A stretch of DNA of 64,000 nucleotides from Ignavibacteria bacterium (GTDB taxonomy: Bacteria > Bacteroidota > Ignavibacteria > Tepidaquicellales > Tepidaquicellaceae), in NCBI GenBank assembly GCA_019187405.1, contig JABAQZ010000005.1:62001-126000 (forward strand), given 5' to 3'. The notes below the pieces were generated by a model. That model was not told where the DNA came from. It searched no databases and was given only the letters and a program-made list of their open reading frames with translations. Shown here one piece after another: positions 28,346 through 38,148 of the stretch (positions are counted from its first letter, which is position 1; each line of letters begins with the position of its first letter). The position numbers and the translations under genes are program-made.

Positions 28346-29225
28346 ACTTTGATTTATATATAATCAAAGCACAAGCGATCAGCCAGAGTATTGAATTCAG
28401 GATTATAGGAATATCTTTTGTAACAATCTGAGTCGGACTTTCTCCCATGTTTTTTTGGTGAAGGAGATAAAGATATCTGAATATTCCGTAAATGACAAAA
28501 GGCGTTGTATAAATCAGCTTATCCGAATGAAATGCCGATAATGCTTTGTCAGAAACGGTGTATAAAGCATAAGAGAGTATCGTGCCAGTAGCTGCGATTG
28601 TATTCAGCTGATCTACGAATGTTACATCATAGTCACTTAGAACTTTCCTCTGTTTTTCGAGATTTTCCTGATTGGGACCGGAAAGTTCGGCGCGCCTTTT
28701 TGAAATTCCCAGAAAGAGAGAAATAAAAATTGTAGTAATTATCATCCAGCTCGATACACTGACATCAATTGCAACCGCTCCTGCAATTACCCTTAGAATA
28801 AATCCTATCGATATCGAGAATACGTCGAGAAGAACGACATTTTTAATTTTAAACGAATAAAGAAGATTGTTTATAAAATAAAATGTGATTGTTATACCGA
28901 ATAAGTAAGGAAGATTCAGTGAAAGAGCTATTGTAAGGAAAAGCAGCACCGTAAAAATTATTTTTGCCTGATTTATTGACACATCGCCTGAAGCTATCGG
29001 TCTGTATCTTTTCTTTTTGTGAATTCTGTCTGATTCAACGTCTATGATATCATTCAGCACATATACACAACTTGAAATGCAGCAAAAGGCAATAAATGCC
29101 TGTAAGTTTGTCATAAGCATCGGCAAGTCCATCAGCTTGGCTGCAAAAAGTATAGGAGCAAAAACAAACAGGTTCTTTACCCATTGTTTAGGTCGTATCA
29201 GTTCTATTACTTTGATGAATTTCAA
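28335..29225 (-). CDS. UbiA-family decaprenyl-phosphate phosphoribosyltransferase-like enzyme
   Basis: A 296-residue membrane enzyme with about eight helices. The N-terminal LIRPKQWVKNLFVFAPILFA and the metal motif NDxxDxxxD at N58-D59-D62-D66 (NDIIDVESD), followed by RIHKKKRYRPIASG, match the DPPR-synthase branch of UbiA. A second Asp-rich site lies near LSDYDVTFVDQL. Known members attach phosphoribose to polyprenyl phosphate to start decaprenyl-phosphoryl-arabinose synthesis in actinobacteria. Here it sits directly between a GT-C glycosyltransferase (12 bp) and a DMT transporter (11-bp overlap), suggesting a polyprenyl-linked pentose pathway. That reading is inference. Confidence 0.8.
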   Translation of the reverse strand: MKFIKVIELIRPKQWVKNLFVFAPILFAAKLMDLPMLMTNLQAFIAFCCISSCVYVLNDIIDVESDRIHKKKRYRPIASGDVSINQAKIIFTVLLFLTIALSLNLPYLFGITITFYFINNLLYSFKIKNVVLLDVFSISIGFILRVIAGAVAIDVSVSSWMIITTIFISLFLGISKRRAELSGPNQENLEKQRKVLSDYDVTFVDQLNTIAATGTILSYALYTVSDKALSAFHSDKLIYTTPFVIYGIFRYLYLLHQKNMGESPTQIVTKDIPIILNSILWLIACALIIYKSKFGF

Positions 29226-29237
29226 TCTACTTTCCGA

Positions 29238-30794
29238 TTAAAAATTTGTTTTATAAACTTTCATTTCTATGCCTCCGCAGATTGTATTATCTTCCAGTAC
29301 TGCGCTTGTAATAAAAGTAAGTTCATTCCCGTATTCCCGAAGATATTCCTTAAACCAGTTGTCGTAAATTATCAAATAAGTGACTTTATTATTCTTTAAT
29401 AATAAATTCAGTGAATCGAGATTATCCTTCCATTGGTATTTTCTGTAATTTAAAACTTCAGGTGTTATAAGTCCTGCCATGTCAATTACTCTGTTTTTAC
29501 TGATAAAGGTAATTGCACCGATATCATTGACGGCAATAGTCTCATTTCGTTTCACGTTATCTCTGACCCATCCCGCAAGATAAACCTGCTGATCGTTAAT
29601 ATTATCCGTATTCTTGCCAAGTGCTAAGGCAAAGACAATGTAATATATAAAAGAAAACAGTACAATAAATGAGATTAAATATTTCCTTCGTAAAATAATA
29701 TTTTTTAAACCTGCAAGAAACTCACTATTAAGCAAAATTAGTAAAACCCAGACTGATGCAAAATTTATATAAGGTATTAAAGGGATTAAATATCTTACAT
29801 GATGCCTCCAATTAGGGACCAAAACTGAAAGCGCAACAGGTAAAATAATTATCCATAAGAAAATCAGATTTACATATCTGAATTCAGAAAAATATTTTTT
29901 AATATTAGCGAGGTAGTAAACAATGGAAAAGAAATATAGCAATGCCGTGATAAAATTATCCCTGAAAAAATAAATCGCAGCTATTCTCAGGAATTCGAAT
30001 TCCGGAACAAATCTGAAAAAACCTCCCTGCCCTCTGAAAGTGTTTGGGAAAAAATCTCCGCTTACGAGGTAAGAAAATACAAGATAAGGAACCGTAATAA
30101 CTGAATACAAAATTAATGATGAAATTAACATCAACATTTTTTTCTTAAACTCACCGGTATAAATCATATTCAATACAAAATCCAGAAAATAAAACAAGGA
30201 CAGCAGATATCCTTCAGGTCTTGAAACAGAAGCAAAAGCAAACATCAGCGCCGGAAGCAAAGTAAAATTTCCCTTCTTAAGGTTTTTTATATGAGAATAA
30301 ACTCCTGCGAGACAGAAAAAAATAAAAATCGTTGTTTCCATGCCTGACAGGGAAGCCCAGGCAATCCTTCCGGAGAATACTGTCAGCATTGTAATAATTA
30401 AAGAAATATATTCTGAAGTATAGGAATTACTGAATGGTATTAAAGGTGAATTGGCTTCCGAAAAAATAAAGAATGAAATTTTATAAACTGCAAAACAGGA
30501 GAGAATATAGAATGCAAATGACAGTATAAGTGAAGAAATCATGAAATTTCCGAAAAAAAAATTGAATGTGCCAAGGATTACAACATAAAGAGGAGATGTT
30601 GTGCCTGCAGTTAATTCTCCGGGATTATACTGAAAAAAAAATCCTTTAGAAAAATTATCTGCAAACTGAAAATGAATCCATGTGTCATCAAGAGGCACTC
30701 CCATTTTGCCTTCGGTAAGAAAGAATTCAAATGATAAATAAATGATCAGAGTAATCAGGCAAAAAGAGAAAATTCTGATGTTACTGCTTTTCAA
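29238..30794 (-). CDS. GT-C-type membrane glycosyltransferase
   Basis: A 518-residue protein with about ten membrane segments. The first periplasmic loop carries GVPLDDTWIHFQFADNF; the DD pair is the usual metal or donor site of GT-C enzymes that use polyprenyl-phosphate sugars. A soluble C-terminal domain of about 110 residues (VRDNVKRNETIAVNDIGAI) follows. It is in an operon with the DPPR-like UbiA enzyme, so a polyprenyl-phosphate pentose is a plausible donor. The acceptor is unknown. Only 13 bp separate it from the mutase upstream. Confidence 0.75.
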   Translation of the reverse strand: MKSSNIRIFSFCLITLIIYLSFEFFLTEGKMGVPLDDTWIHFQFADNFSKGFFFQYNPGELTAGTTSPLYVVILGTFNFFFGNFMISSLILSFAFYILSCFAVYKISFFIFSEANSPLIPFSNSYTSEYISLIITMLTVFSGRIAWASLSGMETTIFIFFCLAGVYSHIKNLKKGNFTLLPALMFAFASVSRPEGYLLSLFYFLDFVLNMIYTGEFKKKMLMLISSLILYSVITVPYLVFSYLVSGDFFPNTFRGQGGFFRFVPEFEFLRIAAIYFFRDNFITALLYFFSIVYYLANIKKYFSEFRYVNLIFLWIIILPVALSVLVPNWRHHVRYLIPLIPYINFASVWVLLILLNSEFLAGLKNIILRRKYLISFIVLFSFIYYIVFALALGKNTDNINDQQVYLAGWVRDNVKRNETIAVNDIGAITFISKNRVIDMAGLITPEVLNYRKYQWKDNLDSLNLLLKNNKVTYLIIYDNWFKEYLREYGNELTFITSAVLEDNTICGGIEMKVYKTNF

Positions 30795-30807
30795 ATTTTA
30801 TTCAGAT

Positions 30808-32472
30808 TTAAAAAACTGCCTGCTCTTCATATACACCGAAAACTTCTTTAAGTTCATTGCACATTTCACCAAGAGTAACATATTTTCTTGCACATTCGAG
30901 TACAGGCGGCATGAGATTTTTACCGTCAGCTGCAGACTGCTTCAGTGAATTTAGAGATGATTTAACATCGTCGTTATTTCGAGAAGCTTTAAGCTCTTTT
31001 AAGCGTCTAATCTGTTTATCCTCAACTTCTTTTGAAATCTGAAGAATTGGAATTTCTATTTTTTCCTCTTCTTCAATAAATTCATTTACGCCTACGACTA
31101 TTTTTTCTTTTTTATCGAGTTCCTGCTGATATCTGTAAGCTGCATCTGCAATTTCCCTCTGGAAGAATCCATTCTCAATGCAGGCTACAACCCCGCCTTG
31201 TGCGTCAATAAGGTCAAAGTATTTTTCAGCTTCGGCTTCAATGTCGTCGGTAAGTTTTTCAACGAAATAACTTCCTCCGAGAGGATCTGCAACATTAATT
31301 ACCCCATGTTCATACGCAATAATCTGCTGTGTCCTAAGAGCAATTTTCACTGCTTTGTCCGATGGAAGGGCTAGTGTTTCATCCATGGAATTTGTATGAA
31401 GACTTTGAGTTCCTCCTAAAACACCGGCAAGCGCTTCGATTGCTGTTCTGACAATATTGTTTTCCGGTTGCTGAGCCGTAAGAGAGCATCCGGCAGTTTG
31501 TGTATGAAATCTTAGAGTCCATGATTTAGGATTTTTTGCTTTATATTTATTCTTCATTCTCTTTGCATAGATCCTTCTTGCTGCTCTGAACTTTGCGATC
31601 TCTTCAAAGAAGTCAAGATGAGAATTGAAGAAGTGTGAAATTCTGGGTGCAAAAGTATCAACATCCATTCCTCTTTCTATACATGCTTCTATATAAGCAA
31701 ATCCGTCTGCGAGTGTAAAAGCCAGTTCCTGTGCGGCAGTTGATCCGGCTTCTCTGATATGATAACCGCTGACACTGACTGGATTGAACTGCGGAACTTC
31801 ATTTGTGCAATATTCAATCATGTCGGTAATAATTCTCATGGATTCTTTTGGCGGATAAATATATTCTTTCTGAGCAATATATTCTTTCAAAATATCATTC
31901 TGAAGAGTTCCTCTCAATTTATTGAAAGGCACGCCCTGCTTTTCGGCTACCGCAAGGTAATAAGCAAAAATAACAATGGCAGGGGAGTTAATTGTCATTG
32001 AGGTGGAAACCTGATCCAGAGGAATCCCGCTGAAAAGAATTTCCATATCCTGCAGTGATGATACGGCAACACCGCAGATACCTACCTCACCTTCCGAAAC
32101 AGGTGCATCTGCATCCCATCCCATTAATGTCGGCATATCAAAAGCAGTTGACAGTCCCGTTTGACCATGAGCAAGAAGATATTTGAATCTCTGATTAGTA
32201 TCTTCCGGCGTTCCGAATCCGGCGAACTGTCTCATTGTCCAGATTTTACCTCTGTACATATTATGATGAATGCCTCTTGTATAAGGATATTCACCTGGAT
32301 AACCTATTTCATTATAATAATTTGTTTCCTTTATGTCTTCGGGTGTGTAGCAAATATCAAGGTCTCTTCCGCTGAGCGAAGTAAATTTCATTCCGCTGTT
32401 TTTTGCTTTTGATGCTTCTTTCATCCATTCAGATTTGGACGTGCTTTTTTTAGGCGTTGAATTGTTTTTCAT
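30808..32472 (-). CDS. Acyl-CoA mutase large subunit (isobutyryl-CoA-mutase-like)
   Basis: A 554-residue B12-dependent mutase with the catalytic TIM barrel but no C-terminal cobalamin-binding (DxHxxG) domain. [33 protein letters not shown] and [15 protein letters not shown] are hallmarks. By alignment, methylmalonyl-CoA mutase has Tyr89 and Arg207. Here the equivalents are F83 (TMRQFAG) and Q201 ([12 protein letters not shown]), the pair seen in isobutyryl-CoA mutase. It should therefore be called an ICM-like mutase, not simply methylmalonyl-CoA mutase. A separate small B12-binding subunit is needed and is not in the window. It is the first gene of a five-gene operon with GT-C, UbiA, EamA and acyP genes. 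Confidence 0.85.
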   Translation of the reverse strand: MKNNSTPKKSTSKSEWMKEASKAKNSGMKFTSLSGRDLDICYTPEDIKETNYYNEIGYPGEYPYTRGIHHNMYRGKIWTMRQFAGFGTPEDTNQRFKYLLAHGQTGLSTAFDMPTLMGWDADAPVSEGEVGICGVAVSSLQDMEILFSGIPLDQVSTSMTINSPAIVIFAYYLAVAEKQGVPFNKLRGTLQNDILKEYIAQKEYIYPPKESMRIITDMIEYCTNEVPQFNPVSVSGYHIREAGSTAAQELAFTLADGFAYIEACIERGMDVDTFAPRISHFFNSHLDFFEEIAKFRAARRIYAKRMKNKYKAKNPKSWTLRFHTQTAGCSLTAQQPENNIVRTAIEALAGVLGGTQSLHTNSMDETLALPSDKAVKIALRTQQIIAYEHGVINVADPLGGSYFVEKLTDDIEAEAEKYFDLIDAQGGVVACIENGFFQREIADAAYRYQQELDKKEKIVVGVNEFIEEEEKIEIPILQISKEVEDKQIRRLKELKASRNNDDVKSSLNSLKQSAADGKNLMPPVLECARKYVTLGEMCNELKEVFGVYEEQAVF

Positions 32473-32492
32473 TAAATTGTTTTTAATTGCAG

Positions 32493-32500
32493 CAAATATA
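32493..32500 (-). promoter_or_regulatory. Bacteroidota-type -7 box upstream of the mutase
   Basis: On the minus strand this reads TATATTTG, a match to TAnnTTTG, 20 nt before the ATG at 32472. The -33 box is not clear. Confidence 0.4.
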
Positions 32501-32557
32501 AATTAAATTGAACGGAAAAGTAATTCATAAAAATTTTGGCTTTAGTCGAGGGAAGCT

Positions 32558-32601
32558 CGGGAGGGTTTTTAAACCGTTTAAACGGTTTACAAACCCTCCC
32601 G
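32558..32601. repeat. 44-bp near-perfect palindrome
   Basis: Two 22-nt arms (32558-32579 and 32580-32601) with one mismatch and no spacer, built around AAACCGTTTAAACGGTTT and capped by CGGGAGGG/CCCTCCCG. It lies 19 bp after the stop of the secreted gene at 32621 and before the mutase promoter. It has no T-run, so it is not a classic terminator. It could be a termination aid or an interspersed palindromic element. Confidence 0.75.
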
Positions 32602-32620
32602 GCAATTAAATCAATTATCT

Positions 32621-33766
32621 TTATTTGATCAAAACCATTCTCTTTACGACAGAATAAACCGGTGATTCGAGTTTGTAAAAATATATTCCGCCGGGGAGAT
32701 TCTCTCCATTCCATTCAAATGAATAACTTCCTTTGGATTTTTCTTCGTCAACCAAAGTTTCCACATACTTTCCAAGAACGTCATAGACTTTTAAAATAAC
32801 ATAATTTTTTTTGGGACAATGGAAGCTTATAATTGTCTTAGGATTAAACGGATTCGGATAATTCTGATATAAAATGAAATCCTCTGCAGATTGTTCCGTT
32901 TCTTTCACAGATACAGGATACGGGTGCCCCGTATAAATCATTAAAAAATAATTCGATGATAATCTGATGACTGCCGGATCGCCCCCGATTATGTTTGTAT
33001 TAAAAAATCCCGACCACATACCGCCGTTGGAACTATAAGAATACCAGATTCTTGTTCCGCTTCCGTAAAATCTCAATTCAGATGAATCCATAATTGTAAA
33101 ATTTCCTATCCACGAATGCTGAATGTCAGAGAAAATGTCCTGCACTCTGATAAAATCCAGACCGTTACCGGAAATATTATGATATGCACCTGTTGCTCCC
33201 AATGTTGCCGGATTTACAAGATGCCACATGCCGTTGAATTTAATAATTGCCGGATCAATTACCGGTCTGTCAGGAAGAGAAAATCTTATATTGCCTTCAA
33301 AAGTATAATTTATTCCGTCATCCGAAACTGCCGAATAAGTGTTAATTGATGTATCGAGAAAGCTGCTCAACCCACTCGAATAATACATCCTTATCTTTCC
33401 GCTGTCAGTTAATGCGAGTGCGGGATCAAACGGTCTTTGAAAGTTTGAGGGAAATCCAATCATGACAACAGGTACTGGGTCTGTCCAGGTTAAACCGTCA
33501 TTACTTGAAAACTTTACTGCAACTTTGTCCCATGTTGGAGAACCTACGGGCTGTCTGAACCATTGGAAAGCGCTGATAAGTTGACCACTCTGGAGTTTAA
33601 TTACACAAGGAACTCCCGCTGAATCCTGAAATGTACTTATATCTGTAAAATTACTTCCATCCTGGCTTTGACAAATCTTCAAAGGCCGTTTCCAAGGCGG
33701 CTGACCTTGCGAAAATGCTGTATTACAAAAAAACAAAACAGCTGACAAAAAGATAATAAATTTCAC
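32621..33766 (-). CDS. Secreted sialidase-fold protein with T9SS sorting domain
   Basis: A 381-residue protein with a signal peptide (ends about NTAFSQ). Residues about 25-285 form a propeller-like region: FQWFRQPVGSPTWDKVAVKFSSNDGLTWTDP has an Asp-box, and SAVSDDGINYTF is another. Residues about 302-381 are a type A sorting domain: the YPNPFNPKTIISF core, VYDVLGKYVETLV, then PGGIYFYKLES and the VKRMVLIK end. The domain directs export through the type IX system and surface attachment. The function is not clear; glycan binding or hydrolysis is possible. It is a monocistronic gene, with the 44-bp palindrome downstream and no clear promoter seen. Confidence 0.8.
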   Translation of the reverse strand: MKFIIFLSAVLFFCNTAFSQGQPPWKRPLKICQSQDGSNFTDISTFQDSAGVPCVIKLQSGQLISAFQWFRQPVGSPTWDKVAVKFSSNDGLTWTDPVPVVMIGFPSNFQRPFDPALALTDSGKIRMYYSSGLSSFLDTSINTYSAVSDDGINYTFEGNIRFSLPDRPVIDPAIIKFNGMWHLVNPATLGATGAYHNISGNGLDFIRVQDIFSDIQHSWIGNFTIMDSSELRFYGSGTRIWYSYSSNGGMWSGFFNTNIIGGDPAVIRLSSNYFLMIYTGHPYPVSVKETEQSAEDFILYQNYPNPFNPKTIISFHCPKKNYVILKVYDVLGKYVETLVDEEKSKGSYSFEWNGENLPGGIYFYKLESPVYSVVKRMVLIK

Positions 33767-33908
33767 ATGATTATTTTTTGTAATTTATGTTATCGAAGAG
33801 ATTAATTCAGCATAATTCCGGAATAATCTCAATATAATAAAGCAGAACTCTCCAAAACATTAAAGAAAGATTGAGCTGTAAGAAAATGTAATTTATTTTC
33901 AAAAATAA

Positions 33909-33945
33909 AAAATGGAAGCAAGTTGCATTGCTTCCATTTTTAATG
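33909..33945 (-). terminator. Terminator after the six-gene surface operon
   Basis: A 12-bp stem AAAATGGAAGCA/TGCTTCCATTTT (33909-33920 and 33929-33940) with an 8-nt loop and an A-run or T-run on both sides, so it can act in both directions. It lies 20 bp beyond the stop of the secreted PLD gene at 33961. Confidence 0.8.
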
Positions 33946-33960
33946 AATTTAAATATGATG

Positions 33961-36333
33961 TTATTTTACAAGGATCATTTTCTTAGTCTGTACAAAATTG
34001 TCAGCTCTCAGTGTGTAATAATAAACACCGCTGGGAAGTCCGCCTGAAATCGAGGATGTATTGAAAGTTACCTTATATGTACCCGCTCCGACCAAAGCAG
34101 ATTGATTTTCACTAATAAGCGAAGCAACATGTCTGCCTAATGCGTCATAAACATTTAAGCTTACGTTTTGTGATTCAGGAATGCTGAATGTAATTGATGT
34201 AACCGGATTAAAAGGATTCGGATAATTTTGTCCAAGATAATAATCTTCAGGTATTACTGCAGATATCTGCTTAATGTCAATTGATCCGCCTGCAAGCGTA
34301 TATCTCTTTGCAAAATCCTGGAGATACTGATTAGCCGCAAGTGAATCATAAATGAATAATAGATTTTCATCATTTCCCGTTGTGGCAGCGGTTGAATAAT
34401 TGTATGATCCTGTCTGCAATATCGGATTGCTTGAAGGCATATCAGAATCAATCAGAATGTATTTACTGTGCATAAGTCCCGTCTGACCGTCAAGGTAAAC
34501 TGGTGCCGGCGGATTCCACGGTATCGATCCGCCAATTCCTTTCATTTCCGGATAAACACTCGAAGGATCAGTTCCGTTACCGTCATCAAATACTCCTCTG
34601 ACCATTTTTGAAGGAGGATTAAACTGCGCTTTCATTTTATTTGCAATGTTAAATCTGGTAAATGCAAAGGCACAGAAAAATATTGATTTGTTTGTATTAA
34701 ACTCTATCATATTTTCAACCATTGTCGAAGTGTTATCGGAAGGTGAAAAATAACATTCGACTCTTTTACCGTTAATATTGAAAATATGAGGTGTGTTATC
34801 AAGCTTCGATGTTCCGAATTTTGCATTTGAAGGATTATTAATTTCATTATGAGAACCCCACATTTCCTCAAATTCTCTTGTATAAGCATTGCACAATGCC
34901 TGATCCTGTATGAAAATCACGTTTTGAGCATCTGTATAAAACTGGTCATTTGTAATATTTGCAGATCCTGTCCAAAGCCAGTCATCGCTGAATGAATTGT
35001 CATTTCGAGCATCAAATATGAAAAACTTATTGTGCATTATGTTTGATCCCTGCGGTCTTTGCTGAACTTTCACGCCCGCATTTATCAGATCCTGCACAAG
35101 CTGTTGAATGCTTCCGTCTCTGTGATCATATACCATCCTTACTTTTACTCCGCGAATCAGCGCGTTAATTAATTTATCTTTTATTTGTGTAACCTCATTA
35201 AAAGAATACATTGCAAGATCAATCGAATAATCAGCAGAATCTATTCTCTGTCCTAATCTCACTTTTAAATCAACATCCCCAACTGCGTTGTTTCCCGGCA
35301 TTGCAAAAGAATTATCCACCGGTTTGTTAAAGTAAATTTCAAATTTTCCCGTTGATGAAGGATGTGATGCAGTCGAAAAATACTTGGGTGAACTTACACT
35401 TGTACCCTGTGCGTTTGTCGAGTATGCCAAAGCATAATAAATTTTTCCGGGAGATAGACTCGTCAGTGTTACGCTGTGGTTTGTTGTCTGCACAGCGCTG
35501 TAAACAGAATCAGTGAATACTACATTCTGATTTGACGAATCAGACCTGAAATACTTTAGTTTTGTATCGCCGGCGTTTTGAGTTGTCCAGTTAAGTGTGA
35601 TGCTTGTTGGAGAAATGTTGGTCTCAGAAGGAGGTGTCTGTATTATCGGACCCCCGCTTTGAAAAATGTCCGTTGTAAATCTTGGCAGAAACTGATATCC
35701 TGAATTATATGGCGCTGAAGATTTAAATTGTGATGCAGCTGCAATACAGTCAAATGTACCCGTAGGTATCAACGTTCCTACGAGATTACTATTATTGTCA
35801 ATTCTTAACTGTGTATTTCCAGTAGCATCGCCGACATTGTAGTTAGTATTTGGCTGAAATGTACCAGTGCCTGTTATTGTAAGACCGTTTATTCTGATCA
35901 ATCTCCCTTCCCATTCCTCATGTCCGTTCCATGCCTGATTTATAAATTGTGATACGGTAATTGTATATATCTGATATGAATTACCAGAACTTACAATGCT
36001 GAATGAAGGCGTTCCGCCGTTTGTAGAATAAACAAGTTCTGTCAGACCGTTAAAATGAGACAACTTAGCTGTAACAATTACGCTGTCGCCTATAGATACT
36101 GCTGCTGATAATTCGTTATAAAACACGGCAATTCCGCCTGTATTGTCCTGAAGATATGAAGGTCCGCCAAACTGGTTAGCTACTGTTACCACTCCTGTAA
36201 CAGTTTTAAACTGTCCTGTATCAGTCGGAACTCCGTTTGAATTATTTATCGTAATTGAGCTGATCGGTACTACCTGTCCATAAATTTCCGTAATTAGAAG
36301 CAGGAAAAATATTATTGAAAAACATTTTTTCAT
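33961..36333 (-). CDS. Secreted phospholipase-D-fold protein with FN3 and T9SS sorting domain
   Basis: A 790-residue protein with a signal peptide (to about TEIYGQ). An OB-fold-like segment at about 25-220 (GVVTVANQFGGPSYLQDNTGGI) resembles those on secreted nucleases. A fibronectin III domain follows at about 230-325, then a PLD domain with two full HKD motifs: HNKFFIFD with GSANI, and HSKYILID with GSYNYS. The C-terminal type A sorting domain has YPNPFNPVTSITF and ends KKMILVK. Two HKD motifs in one chain form one active site, acting on phosphodiesters: DNA, RNA or phospholipids. It is the last gene of an operon that starts at 44487; it follows the membrane protein by 6 bp. Confidence 0.85.
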   Translation of the reverse strand: MKKCFSIIFFLLLITEIYGQVVPISSITINNSNGVPTDTGQFKTVTGVVTVANQFGGPSYLQDNTGGIAVFYNELSAAVSIGDSVIVTAKLSHFNGLTELVYSTNGGTPSFSIVSSGNSYQIYTITVSQFINQAWNGHEEWEGRLIRINGLTITGTGTFQPNTNYNVGDATGNTQLRIDNNSNLVGTLIPTGTFDCIAAASQFKSSAPYNSGYQFLPRFTTDIFQSGGPIIQTPPSETNISPTSITLNWTTQNAGDTKLKYFRSDSSNQNVVFTDSVYSAVQTTNHSVTLTSLSPGKIYYALAYSTNAQGTSVSSPKYFSTASHPSSTGKFEIYFNKPVDNSFAMPGNNAVGDVDLKVRLGQRIDSADYSIDLAMYSFNEVTQIKDKLINALIRGVKVRMVYDHRDGSIQQLVQDLINAGVKVQQRPQGSNIMHNKFFIFDARNDNSFSDDWLWTGSANITNDQFYTDAQNVIFIQDQALCNAYTREFEEMWGSHNEINNPSNAKFGTSKLDNTPHIFNINGKRVECYFSPSDNTSTMVENMIEFNTNKSIFFCAFAFTRFNIANKMKAQFNPPSKMVRGVFDDGNGTDPSSVYPEMKGIGGSIPWNPPAPVYLDGQTGLMHSKYILIDSDMPSSNPILQTGSYNYSTAATTGNDENLLFIYDSLAANQYLQDFAKRYTLAGGSIDIKQISAVIPEDYYLGQNYPNPFNPVTSITFSIPESQNVSLNVYDALGRHVASLISENQSALVGAGTYKVTFNTSSISGGLPSGVYYYTLRADNFVQTKKMILVK

Positions 36334-36339
36334 TATAAA

Positions 36340-38148
36340 TTATTTGTTTAAAAGTTTTTGGGAATAATTATTATTAATGGTTGAGATAATAAGTCCGTTT
36401 GGATCCTCGGATAATTTTCTTTTAATTTCGGTTTTAAGCGTTTCGGGATTATCTTTAACTGCTTTTTCGAGTACGTTTTTATTATAAATAAGATTATACG
36501 GCGAAGCAAATTTATATTCATATTTATCTATGATTTCCTTAAACTTAGGCAAGTTTTTTAAAAATAAAAAGGATTTATCATCCCAAAAAACAAGCTTCCA
36601 TTCATCAGGATGCCTGCTGAAATATGAAATAATTGTTTGTTCCATTTCCTGAGGCGCTCTTACCAGATCAGGCGCAAGATAAAGGGCATAATCAATTTCA
36701 TAATCACTAAGCTTCTTTTCAAAACCGGGTTTTTTAGAAACAATTTGACTATACTCGTTAAATATTTCATCATTAAGGTTTCTGCTGTCAATGAAATTTT
36801 TGCTTTCGGGAAAATTCCATACAAGGAAACCTCCCGTACCGAAATGATTCAGAGGTCTTGAACCCGTTTGCGGAATGTTGTTTGCTTTCATGAAATCAAA
36901 CATCTGTGTCGGGATAAATTCTGAATTAATTCCGAATCCGGAAACTCTGTAGTATTTCAGCAGGTCAAGATAAAATTTGTCGTTTATAATGCTGATAATA
37001 AAAAATACAAGCATTGCTTCCAAAACCAATTTCGGCAGGGGATTTCTGTTTATGAAATCCTTCATAACGTTTCCTTTAAAAGATGAAATGATAAAGCTTA
37101 TTGATAAAATCAGGAAAATATTTATTATTATAATATAGTCAACAGTAAACCTGACGGCTCTTACGGAATACAATGCAAAGCCGATATATAACAAAGCCGG
37201 GAACAAATCTTTTTTCTTAATTGCATAATAAAGCACAAGCAGTCCGCCGAACAGATATATTTTATAAATCACAGTTACAAATCCGCCGCCAAACATTTCG
37301 TCAAAAGGTGATCTCCATTCGTTTATGGTCTCAAGCAGCTTCATCTTTGTATGCTCATAAGCATAAATGTAGGTCGAATAAAAATTAGGATTTATAAAAA
37401 GCGTAATTGCCGAAACAGCAAAAATTATCACGAGTCTTCTGAGCTCAATTTTACTTAATGCTGGTATTTCCTTAGTAGAATATTTTTGAGGCTTAAAATA
37501 GATTACTATTTCAGAAAGTACAAAAATTCCAAAAAGAAACAATCCTGCAAGTATTCCCATGTGAAGATTTGCCCAAAAAAGAAAAATCAACGGAATAAAA
37601 TACAGGATTTTATGATTGCTCCGGTTGAAGTATCTGTATTCGATCAGTATGTAAAGTAGAATGACAAAAAACAGCAGTGATAATATGTGCGGACGCGGAG
37701 TAAGTCTGTCCATTATTCCGAATGCAAGCATTGTCAGAAATAAAAATATAAGTGTATAGCTTACATTAAATTTTCTGAGAATCAGGAAATTAATTCCGAA
37801 GATTAACAGGAATATTATTGTTCTGAATACGGATATTGCCGTGTATCCACCGATGTTATACAATCCGTAAGTTATTACGTCCCATCCCCATTCAAACGGC
37901 ATCCACTCCTGCCCTTGAGTTACAAAACCAAATATATCTGTCGAAGGTACGTGAAGATTTTCAACTATGTATCTTCCGGTTGCAAGATGCCAGAATACAT
38001 CATCATCACCGGTGATTTTAAATGTTGTCAATAGAATGATGAAAACAGTAAAGAGAGCTATTAATCCGTAGTTATAAAGGGGATTATCTATGAAGACTTT
38101 TTTTTCCGGCTGTTTGCTGTGTGAGCTTTTGGATTTTGCCTTTGCCAC
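36340..38148 (-). CDS. GT-C-like polytopic membrane protein
   Basis: A 602-residue protein with a charged N-terminal tail (KAKSKSSHSKQPEKK) and about 12 hydrophobic segments. TGDDDVFWHLATGRYI after the first helix carries the acidic and WH residues typical of GT-C glycosyltransferase first loops. A soluble C-terminal part (about 400-602) holds NHFGTGGFLVWNFPESKNFIDSRN. It starts with GTG and overlaps the upstream NHL gene stop by one base (TAGTG). No specific family is named. It may transfer a sugar to, or be part of, the surface assembly built by its operon. Confidence 0.7.
   Translation of the reverse strand: MAKAKSKSSHSKQPEKKVFIDNPLYNYGLIALFTVFIILLTTFKITGDDDVFWHLATGRYIVENLHVPSTDIFGFVTQGQEWMPFEWGWDVITYGLYNIGGYTAISVFRTIIFLLIFGINFLILRKFNVSYTLIFLFLTMLAFGIMDRLTPRPHILSLLFFVILLYILIEYRYFNRSNHKILYFIPLIFLFWANLHMGILAGLFLFGIFVLSEIVIYFKPQKYSTKEIPALSKIELRRLVIIFAVSAITLFINPNFYSTYIYAYEHTKMKLLETINEWRSPFDEMFGGGFVTVIYKIYLFGGLLVLYYAIKKKDLFPALLYIGFALYSVRAVRFTVDYIIIINIFLILSISFIISSFKGNVMKDFINRNPLPKLVLEAMLVFFIISIINDKFYLDLLKYYRVSGFGINSEFIPTQMFDFMKANNIPQTGSRPLNHFGTGGFLVWNFPESKNFIDSRNLNDEIFNEYSQIVSKKPGFEKKLSDYEIDYALYLAPDLVRAPQEMEQTIISYFSRHPDEWKLVFWDDKSFLFLKNLPKFKEIIDKYEYKFASPYNLIYNKNVLEKAVKDNPETLKTEIKRKLSEDPNGLIISTINNNYSQKLLNK

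Noticed and set aside
32472-32714. 80-codon minus-strand frame (MEWRESPRRNIF...)
   Set aside because: It overlaps the C-terminal sorting domain of the secreted gene at 32621 in another frame and has no family features, so it is a shadow frame.
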